Positions 13,071 through 25,000 of a stretch of 64,000 nucleotides of DNA are shown piece after piece. A model generated the notes under the pieces. That model was given only the letters and a program-made list of their open reading frames with translations, was not told where the DNA came from and did no database searches. The position numbers and the translations under genes are program-made. The stretch lies in assembly GCF_004210375.1 (NCBI RefSeq), contig NC_134832.1:151711592-151775591 (forward strand). The letters run 5' to 3'. Positions within the stretch are counted from its first letter, which is position 1. Every line of letters begins with the position of its first letter. Origin of the DNA: Tachypleus tridentatus. Its lineage: Eukaryota > Arthropoda > Merostomata > Xiphosura > Limulidae.

Positions 13071-16000
13071 CTGTGGAAAAAGTTCAAAATTTCAAATGAA
13101 TCTGTTAACAGTGCTTTTTTAAAATATAAAATTGTATCTCATGCTTCTCTAAATATGAACCACTAATCCTTTCATCCACCCTTATTTCACTAAACTTTAA
13201 AGCTTGATATGTTGGCATGCACCGACATCTGATACACATTCTCTAGTTCAGAAACGAGCAAGTTTATTAAGCCTAATATATTGAAATTAATATTAAGATT
13301 TCATTACTTAAATCTTTCTTCATATATTCTCTCTCAGTTTTGTCTCAATATTTATTTTAATGTGAGATACTGCTAGTATTTAATTTATAAACTGTTCAGG
13401 ATAGTTATTTATTTCCAAATATCACAGTATCCAGAATAAAAGTAGAAACATAGTTCATTAAGCCTAACAATGTAGCATGATGTTGCCACCTCTTCCATAA
13501 TTCTTCAATTTAATGTCTAATATTATTTCAGTGGTATCTAAATGAATACCTATCATGTCTTATATATTGTTTGTTCAAATGAAAGTGAGACTATTGCTAT
13601 TCATAATTTCTTCTAGGTCACTTGTTTTACTGACTTCATGAAAAAAAAAGATTCTCCATGAAAAATCTGTTCTCTTATTATTATCATCAAAATAAAATAA
13701 TGAGAAATGTTTCTTAATCTTGTTCACTGCTCTAGGTAACAGTAATTCTCATGCAACGGTCTTAATCTTGTTCATTGCTCTAGGTAACAGTAATTCTCAC
13801 ATGACTGTCTTAATCTTGTTCATTGCTCCAGGTAACAGTAATTCTCACATGACTGTCTTAATCTTGTTCATTGCTCTAGGTAACAGTAATTCTCACATGA
13901 CTGTCTTAATCTTGTTTATTGCTCTAGGTAACAGTAATTCTCACATGACTCTTAATCTTGTTCATTGTTCTAGGTAACAGTAATTCTCACATAACTGTCT
14001 CAATCTTGGTCATTGCTCTAGGTAACAGTAATTCTCACATAACTGTCTTAATCTTGTTCATTGCTCTACGTAACAGTAATTCTCCATAACTGTCTTAATC
14101 TTGTTCATTGCTCTAGGTAACAGTAATTCTCCATAACTGTCTTAATCTTGTTCATTGCTCTAGGTAACAGTAATTCTCCATAACTGTCTTAATCTTGTTC
14201 ATTGCTCTAGTTAACAGTAATTCTCACACAACTGTCTTAATCTTGTTCATTGCTCTAGGTAACAGTAATTCTCACACAACTGTCATAATCTTGTTCATTG
14301 CTCTAGGTAACAGTAATTCTCACACAACTGTCTTAATCTTGTTCATTGCTCTAGGTAACATTAATTCTCACATAACTGTCATAATCTTGTTCATTGCTCT
14401 AGGTAACAGTAATTCTCACATGACTGTTAATCTTACAGTAATCTGTCATTTTATACCGTTCATTGCTCTAGGTAACAGTAATTCTCACACAACTGTCTTA
14501 ATCTTGTTCATTGCTCTAGATAACAGTAATTCTCGCATAACTGTCTTAATCTTGTTCATTGCTCTAGTTAACAGTAATTCTCACACAACTGTCTTAATCT
14601 TGTTCATTGCTCTAGGTAACAGTAATTCTCACACAACTGTCATAATCTTGTTCATTGCTCTAGGTAACAGTAATTCTCAAACAACTGTCTTAATCTTGTT
14701 CATTGCTCTAGGTTACAGTAATTCTCACACAACTGTCTTAATCTTTTTCATTGCTCTAGATAACAGTAATTCTCACATGAATGTCTTAATCTTGTTCATT
14801 GCTCTAGGTAACAGTAATTCTCACATAACTGTCATAATCTTGTTCATTGCTCTAGGTAACAGTAATTCTCACACAACTGTCTTAATCTTTTTCATTGCTC
14901 TAGGTAACAGTAATTCTCACATAACTGTCATAATCTTGTTCATTGCTCTAGGTAACAGTAATTCTCACATGACTGTCTTAATCTTGTTCATTGCTCTAGG
15001 TAACAGTAATTCTCACATAACTACAACAGAGTAGTTATTGTTTTGAAATTCAGTTTGATATTAATAAACTTGTGATATACAGTCCACCTCTCTAATGACA
15101 AAAATTAAGGATAAATGTAATTAAACACTATATTAACAGGCTAAACCACTGTGTTTTGGACAAAAACAACATAAGAGACCATTATACTCCAGTTCCCTTT
15201 GAGAATTTGTGCATGCACATTCAATCAGTAAGTTACATCATGGTCAAATTAAGTACTGAAACACAATCATACATACATCACTCATTTTATCATCAGTACC
15301 TACATCTGTATCTCAAACAATTACATCACACATACATCACTCCTTTTATCATCAGTACCTACATCTGTATCTCAAACAATTACATCACACATACATCACT
15401 CCTTTTATCATCAGTACCTACATCTGTATCTCAAACAATTACATCACACATACATCACTCCTTTTATCATCAGTACCTACATCTATATCTCAAACAATTA
15501 CATCATACATACATCACTCCTTTTATCATCAATACCTACATCTGTATCTCAAACAATTACATCATACATACATCACTCCTTTTATCATCAGTACCTACAT
15601 CTGTATCTCAAACAATTACATCATACATACATCACTCCTTTTATCATCAGTACCTACATCTGTATCTCAAACAATTACATCATACATACATCACTCCTTT
15701 TATCATCAGTACCTACATCTGTATCTCAAACAATTACATCACACATACATCACTCACTTTTATCATCAGTACCTACATCTGTAATTCTCAAACAATTACA
15801 TCACACATACATCACTCAAACTTTTATCATCAGTACCTACATCTGTATCTCAAACAATTACATCACACATACATCACTCATCTTTTATCATCAGTACCTA
15901 CATCTGTATCTCAAACAATTACATCATACATACATCACTCCTTTATCATCAGTACCTACATCTGTATCTCAAACAATTACATCACACATACATCACTCCT

Positions 16001-19000
16001 TTATATCAGTACCTACATCTGTATCTCAAACAATTACATCATACATACATCACTCCTTTTATCATCAGTACCTACATCTGTATCTCAAACAATTACATCA
16101 CACATACATCACTCCTTTTATCATCAATACCTACATCTGTATCTCAAACAATTACATCATACATACATCACTCCTTTTATCATCAGTACCTACATCTGTA
16201 TCTCAAACAATTACATCACACATACATCACTCCTTTTATCATCAATATCTACATCTGTATCTCAAACAATTACATCATACATACAACACTCCTTTTATCA
16301 TCAATACTTACAGTTGTATCTGAATCAAAACACACTGGACACGTTATTTTCCTTCTCTGAGGGGAATCGTCTTCAACTCCCCCGGGGCTACAAAGTTTAT
16401 AAAAAATTTCAAATAAACTTTACAAGATCTTTTGACAGTTCCTGTTAAATGAAACAACACACACACAAGGTTATATTACTTGCTTTGAAACCAACTTTAT
16501 ACTCACACACTCTTTTGGATTTTTTATGAAACATTCACCATTTACAATACTTTTATATTTGACAAAACCCAAATATTTTCTGTTTGGTGATTAACATAAA
16601 AAAAAAAATGGAGTAATGAAATGGCAAATGACTAATCAAGTCAATTTCACATATTATGTAGCTCTTATCATGGTTATTGTAAGCAAACACAGATTACAAT
16701 AACATCAGTTCCAAGCCAAACAAACTAGGAGATAAACAAGTAGTTGTGTGTATGAAACTTCTGTTGCATACTGAACAACTCAATGCAGCAAACTAAACAA
16801 AGGTACGAACAAACATTTACAACATTAATGTTTCTGATCTCTACTTCATTTATATTTTGGTTGTATCACTAGTTAATTAAACTTGAATTTACGAAATCTT
16901 GCAACTGAACCATTTCACCAATGACTTTTACATGCCATCAGATAAAAAGTTATGTCTACTGTCCATTTTTTAGATATACTACTGACTATTATTAAGAACT
17001 GTCTATTTGCAAAAGTCACAATGACTTCACACGTGTGTGTGTATGTGTAATTATTTGTTATTCCACACACACAATGTCAGTTTTACTTAAGAATTATGCT
17101 TACTATATTAATAAGAGAACTGTTTTACTGCAGCTAAAGTAATGTCACAAAATCTATGAAATAATTATAAAACTTTTAGTCTTCTAAGTTTGACACATAC
17201 ATGTCATTTGTAATCCCAAGATCATAATCAGGATGCTGAATATCGTTATTATAATCTGGATGTGGATCTAAATAACTAGGCCTTCTTGTGAGCTGTCTTG
17301 TGTTAACTGGCGATCGTGATCGATGTCTTCGCAAAGCTCGCAAATTTCTTTCTCGCACTTGAGTTTGGTTCTGAAGATAGGTGGGCACTGAACCCAAACA
17401 CTTCAAAAAACAGAAATAATATTTAAGTGAAATAGAGAAAATTCATATTAGAACTGGCAACAGATAACAACAAGACTGTCATTACATGCAAGTAAAATAA
17501 AATTGTTCTATAGAATAATGGATACAGATTAAATTGGTAGAAACAATAATAACATAAAGCAATAAAATACATTGTATAACAATTTTAGAACTCTGTAACT
17601 GGGGGAATAAATATATTGTGTGAGACAGGACTACACAAGTTTTAACTGTCATAAAAACCAACAGCATGCAGTCACAGAATACTAACTGAATATAAAACAA
17701 CAGACTTTTTGTAACAACAGTATTAGATTACTATAATAGTTTACAAAATAAAATACGGTTTACCATAGGCTAAACATAAAGACTGCATAGTAAAAATAAA
17801 CACTTTGAAATGTCTATCAGCTCTAACTTCACAGCAAGAATCAAAATAATGATTAAAAATACATTAATTAAATTCAGCAGTAGCTTTCATTCAAGTTCTT
17901 TTTGTAAACTACAGTTGCAAATGTGATGCATCTTTAAATGTATTATGTAATCAAGAATATCATTTTCACAAACTACTTCCTGTTGATGGTGATTACTCTT
18001 CCTGTACTTTAGTTTTAATGACACGAGGCTAAACTCACATTGAAAGTTATACAATAAATATTTAAAACTTGTACTACAAATTATATATATATATAATATC
18101 ATCTTTGTGGTCTTGCTAACAATTAATCACTATCATTTCAACAGTATTTTGAGTAGTGTTTGTTTATTTAAATACATCTACTTTAGGATTTTCTTCTTTA
18201 GTTTTATAAAAATCACAAAACCTTAAGCCCCATCACACAAATTATAGTGACCAAGGTCTCTTTACTAGGAATACTTGGAATTCAATTTTGGTCTGGAGTC
18301 CTTAAAAACAAAATCAAATACAGTTTTACTGCAAAAATCTTTTGGCATTCCCTTAAGAGGTTCTGTGTAACGGTTACAATAATAAAGTTTATAAACTGTA
18401 AAATAATCTTATCACAAAAATCCCTTTGTAATCAGACTGTTCAGAATCGGAGCCAGACCCTAACTCTATAAAGTTACATGCAAGTCTTTAGATGAAATAC
18501 TACTTAAAATATCTAATTTCCTGTATACAAATGACATTAATATTTTCTAAACACCTGTCAGTTTTCTTGAAGATACACTTACTACACAAAAATGTTATAG
18601 TACTTACAATTTGGTGGTTACAAGACCAGTCAAAATGACCAAGTTCATATGGAAAGGGTTAAAAACATTTACACAAACCCCTAAGTACAAATGTACTAAC
18701 TTCTCATCAGTGTTAGATATAATATTACAGAAAAGTGTTTTTAAACTCACCTAAATAACCAAATTATAACATTACCTACACCACTATTTAAGCTTATATA
18801 AGTAGCTGTACTAAACTAATGCTGAAACATGATCACAATTGATAAAACCTGAACTGAACAAGCATGGAGTTTTCAGCAGTATAAGGTAAAAACATCAAAA
18901 AAGTACTATGATAAGTATAAAGAAAAATACAGTTTGTACCAGTTTTGATTCTGTATCTATTCTCTAGGATAGGCAAACTTATCTCAAGGGGATGACACAG

Positions 19001-22000
19001 ATACTTGTACAAGTATGTATGTGTATTGGAACAGTCACTAATGCAGCTTACCCAAATATTGTGAATACCATATTAAGATTGTAGTTTTATTTGAAAGAGC
19101 AGTATAACACTGTTCTTCACTTCATCTTTGTCCTGTGCATACTTTGCTCGAAAATATTCTCTACCCATGCAGTCAGCCTGACAAACAGAAACCAGTCAGT
19201 TTTGTTCTGACAAAAACACTAGTGTGAATTATAATATTTTCCTATACCAACCAAGGTTACTGGTAAAAGAAAACCCAGCTTTGCCCTCTTCCTTTTCAGT
19301 GTACCAATGATCTCAAGCCTCAGTCAGGAGGAATAAGCCTCTGCCCACCATTCCAGCAACTGGAAACTGAGTTGTAAGAACTCCCACACTCCATTAGAAG
19401 AAATGGAAGGTATACTGGTTTCAAGAAGCCCTAAGGAACAAATGCTCCAGAGACAGTACAATAAGTGAACTACATACCCTATTTGAAAAACAAACTAACC
19501 CTGATTTATTCAATCTAGGGGGTAGGATGGGTGGGCAAAATCCACTTAAGCTTTACTTGTGATAATCCATGAGTGGCAGTCCACTAGTATATTTGTCTCT
19601 GTGCTGCAATTCTTTACCTCCCAGAAAGTGCTCAAGGTGGTCTTATGGAACACCCCATCTCAACAAAGCTCTTTAATACCAAGAAATTTATTTTTATGAA
19701 TCAAATGTTCACTAGTGTGGATTTGGAAATCAGCATATCCAATCAGACATTTGCCACAGAGTGGAATTCACAAGAAAATGGCAAAAGAGTCCCTGCAAAA
19801 GATACAAATAAACAAAAGAAATGAAGTAACTCACCTCTCTTTAAAATAATCAAGGTGTGAAGAACAGCCATATGGGGTAGCCAAATAATTCTCCAACCAG
19901 GAGGCAACCACTAAAGCAAGTAAATAATGAGATATAAAGTATCAGATATGGTCCACATACCAGCATGTACAATCTCCTCCAGGAAAGACATTGAGATACA
20001 TCAAGAATCTGACAAGATAAGACCCAAACTCATCTCCATTCCTCCACTGAAAACCCAGAGTAACTAAGACACCAACTGATAAACTAAACCTGTCAAAGGA
20101 TAAGTCAACTAGCACCTCAGAATCTCAATAGATAAACAAATGGTGAAGTGAACCCTTTCAGTTTATGAAACAGTATGGAAGACTACAAACTAGATATAAA
20201 AGATGAAAAGAAGAGAAAGCCTAAACTCCTTCTTGAGCTGCTAATGTTTTGGGGAAGAAAAGGATATATTGAGAAACAAAATGGAATACCAAGGAGACCC
20301 AGGAACATGAATCACACACATATCTGAATGTCTACATTCGCTAGCCAACGAGAGAAGAAAATTAAGTCTTAACCCTACTGACATGGGTCACATTTCAAAG
20401 GCCATGTCATCTTGTTTGTTGACTATCATTCAAAATGTTATTGCATTAATTGTTTATGAATGTATGTCATTAAGTTTGGTATCAAACTATAGATTATAAT
20501 TCAAACTTAGTATTATACATTAGTTACTTCTTGAAAGTAAATATAAAAAACTCAAAAATCGATATTCGTATGTCACATGGTATGGTGAATGCAGCATTGG
20601 TTTAAATTAGATGTTTGTGGTGTCTAAATACAAAGTCTATGGCTTCTTATGAATCAGATACTCAAATTACAAATACAAACAAGCTTGAATGAAGAATTAG
20701 AACCTCCCATCTCTTCTATTTTCTGAGTTATTAATGTATTTATTGAATTAATCAAGATGGCCCCCACCTCTTCAATTTTTGAAAATGACTGCTTACGTAC
20801 ACCTACTTTACCCAGCAATGTGTGTACAGCCACTCAGAATGTCCCCTAGTGGTTTTCTCAGTCCCTACAAAGTATTTGCAGAGAACTCTTTTCCCACTAG
20901 ATTCCAAGCAGTAAGTTAAGACATTAATAAGCATGAAACTTCATACTATTTTAGACCCAAACACAGTTAATTACTATGCTTGATAAATTGTAATGGAATA
21001 CCGTGGTTTTGATATAGTTATTTTAAAACCTAAGAAAAATTACTTAGTTTCACATCCATCCTCCATGGGCAAAATTTGATAAGGCTTAGCAACTTATGGC
21101 AAACAGAAAACAAATACAAAGATCATAACTAGAAGAGACAGTTGTTTGCAGTAGTTCTTTATGTATTGATCTATGTTTTAAGAGAAATAAGTACTTGTAA
21201 ATAATAATAATGTAACTACATTTATAATGTACTACAACAGAGTATCTATAAATACCTTTTAACCATAGGCCTTATAACCTCTGTAAAGGAAAAAAAGACT
21301 CCTTCAAGATGTATTTCAATGTTCAATTGTGGAAATTCCATTAATCAAATGAGGATTCGCTTGAACTAGAGAACTTACCACAATACTTGAATCATTGACA
21401 GCAGTCAAGTCAACAATCTCTTCTTCATCACCTTCACACGTAAGATCGATACAAGATGGAAGATCTGTATGAAAACAATGGTGATTTCCACTTACAGTAC
21501 AGTACTAAAATATCCAATGGTAATGTGAGAACAGAAATTAAAGTAAATTTTCTATTTAGTTAGTTCATTAATGCACTAAAATGCACATTTAAGAAATAAA
21601 AGTGAATTAAAATTGATATACCTACTAGTACGTTTCTTCAATTCATATCAACAATTACTGGTTTTATTCTGTTTTTTTCTTGAGTATTATACTCTGGATT
21701 TTTTTTATATCACACACACATTGATACAGGGTTTCAATTAGAAAAACTGATGCTTTTAATCTAACCCTCTTCCTATACAAGTCTATATACAAAACATACA
21801 AAACTCAGAATTTCAATTTCAGATTTTCTTAAGCATATCTAAAGGTTAACCATCACAACTATACTTCACGTACTTGTCCTCCAGAAGGACCTAGCTGACA
21901 AATACCTCTGCAACTAAATACACAAAATGATGACATGGTGAGAAACTGATAACATCTAAATGCTTCCATTAAAAACTAGAATACAATTCAGTGATATGGA

Positions 22001-25000
22001 AACTAACCAATCATTGTACTACAGGCAAGTATCACAGCTTGTCACTACAAGAGCTACCAAAGATTGTTTCTTTGCAATTAAGCAAAAAACTACACAATGG
22101 CCATTTATGCTCTGCCCACATCACATACTGAAACCCAATAAATGACACTATTATGAATCACTGTTGTTCCACAGATAACTGTATCATTTAAGATAAAATA
22201 AAAATAATTGTTTATATTGATGTGCAACAAGTGAAAGCCTTTTATCATCTACTCTACTCTAAATAATTAACAGATACATAAAATGTTCTCTTACAACACA
22301 AAGTTCTATAATTTCTTCTTCTAGCTTCATAACCAACTTCTTTGTTTCCTGATAATCATCACTAATGAAATGTAACACCAGATAGCTCTGTACCTTTTTA
22401 CTTAACTTTGTAAGTAACATGGATATTTGCAAATTCATTTCATCTAAGTAACAAGACATAACTCTCTGGAATCTGAACAATCCCAGTGAATATAGTCAAG
22501 TGCAATCACCTTGTGAGGAGTTAGTACAAGCCATATAACAATTCAGGGCTCTGGCAAGACATGTAATTAGCATTTAATTGGTCATACAGGTGAGAAACAG
22601 TTGGCAAAAAATTAATGAGAAGGATTTATCCTCTGCCGTGACTCCCACTGGCTTGAAAAGTAAAGTATCGATCAGAATATAGCAGAACCAAGATGAAATG
22701 ATAAAAAGTTCTGTGCAGTGTAGTGCAAATAACTCTGACCCACAGCATTTACCTTCCAGCAGCAACAAAAAATACCCATTAAATGAAGTGTGATGCATGG
22801 TACAGAAGGCTAAAGGCTCAAACAGATGTTGAAACAAAGCATGTAATACCACCCTAATATTCCAAGTCAGGTAATTGAAAAGGCCATGTGGGAAGAAGGA
22901 CTCTAACCAATTGGAAAAGGCTGGATAGCATTGTGCAGTCTAAAATTTTTGAATGCTTAAATAACAAAAGTCTGTTGATAAAGCTGCCTTACATAAAACA
23001 ACAGGATATGAAACAAGACCCAAGTGAAACAATGAGATATGGTGGACACATTTGAGTAAAGTGGGCTCAAACTTCTTATGAGGTAGAGACAAGGCAACTT
23101 GTCATAAGCTTGTGATTGTATGAATGTAGAATATTGGATCAAAGTTGTCTCAACACAGGGAAAGAGGAGGGCCCATTTGAAGATACTGTAGAATAGAAAA
23201 CCATGGTTAAGCTAGGCAATCTGGGGTTAGCAACAGCTATAAAGTAGAGGACTGAGTAACAGTCAGAACTATGGGTAAGAGACAAATTGGGAAAAAGGCA
23301 TAGAGGTGCAATCAGTCCAATCTGGATTGATTGCAAATATCACCAAAGCTAAAGGATGAGGTACTGGGAACTAAAAATGCAGTGGTTGAGGTTCAGCAAG
23401 TGGCAAATGTGTCAACCATTGGAGACTTGAACTGAAAGCAAATTTGTCATAAAACCTTGCAACTAAAATCAACCCATGATAATAGCAAACCAGGAGGCTG
23501 AAATGATTGGAGTGAGATCTGTAGAAAAATAACCAAAGTTCTACCACAAAGTTTCCAAGAACATGTGCTCCCATGATGGGATGTTTAAAAGATCGCTGTT
23601 GAATTGATGGGATGAATCATAACATTTTCCTGCAATAGATAAAAACCTCAAACCATATCTTGTTGGACAGCAAGAAGTTCTAGTCTTGATGTGGAAAGAA
23701 GATCTGTCCTTCATCCATATATCCTGGAATTCCTAATCTTTGATATCCATACTCTATCACTTAAGTTAGGAATTTATTAAAAAAAGAAAACTTGAGACAC
23801 AGGGACAATACAAATAATCAGTGATGACAAGAAAACCCACTTGTAGAGAAGAATATATATGTAAAAACGGCTGGTATGGGTAAAGAAAGCTCTATACAGA
23901 GGAGCAAACAACGTTTCAACCTTCTTCCGTCATCATCAGGTCCAAAGAAAGAAATAAGTAACTGACTGATAGCTGACTGCATATTTGAAGGCAGTTGTGT
24001 AATCAAGTGTAGGAATAATAATCAGTGATGTTGAGAAACCCACTTGTTGAGAAATTTATATGCAAAAACAGCTCGTTTGGGTTGAGAAAATATTTTACAT
24101 AGAAGAGCGAACAAGGTTTCGACCTTCTTCGGTCATTGTCAGGTTCACAAAGAAAGAGGTAACTGACCGGAAGCTGACCACATGTTTGAAAGGGGTTGTG
24201 TAACTGCGTGTCGAAATGTAGAGGGCGGTATTAGATGTTTGAATACATAATTTTATTTATTTTATTATATTAATATAGGTATAAAGGCGTTCCTTTATAT
24301 TGGTTTATTTTGGGTTTAAGTTGTTGTATAAGTAAGGCTTCTTTAATTTTGTGTTTGTTTATGTTTGTTTCTTTATTTAGTATTTGAGTGTTTTCTATGG
24401 TTATGTTGTGTTTATTTGACTTGCAGTGTTCGAAAACGCATGAAGGTGACTTTTTACGTTCTTTGAATCTGGTTTCCATTTTTCTACTTGTTTCTCCAAT
24501 ATAGAAGTCGTGGCAGTTATCACATTGTATTTTGTAAATAATGTTGGTGTGGTGTTTGTCAGTGTAGTTTTACATAGTATAGACCTCAGTTTTGTGCCTG
24601 GTTTTGAATAAATTTGGTATTAACTGGAATGTCATATTTTGTTACTAGTTTTTGCCAAATGTTGGTTATTTGTTTGCTGATGTCAGGAATATATGGTATA
24701 CAGCAGTATATGATTTCGTGATTTTTGATTTGTGAGATATATTTACTTTTGTTGGTTGATTTTGCTTTCTGTCTAGGTGTGTGCGTATAATGTTTTCTAC
24801 GGTTTGTGGAGGAAACTTATTGATGTTGATGAAGTATTGTTTTATTTTGTCTAATTCATCGTTAATTTTATCTGGTGAGCATAGTTTTATGGCTGTGTTT
24901 ATTTGGTTTCTTAGTATGTTGAGTTTTTGTTTTGTTTCATGTGCTGAGTCCCAAGGAATGTATAGTCCAGTATGGGTGATTTTTTGGTGGATTTCTGTTT

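Noticed and set aside
14195-15034. 279-codon plus-strand open frame (periodic FIALGNSNSH)
   Set aside because: Created by the 48-bp unit; it lies inside the RNF4 intron on the opposite strand.
15156-16448. 430-codon plus-strand open frame
   Set aside because: Created by the 59-bp array. It crosses a real RNF4 exon on the other strand and has no recognisable domain.
17176-17200. RNF4 linker exon continuing to the stop at 17176
   Set aside because: The donor gtatgt at 17200 gives the correct phase to the next RING exon, while the extension has no match to RNF4 proteins.
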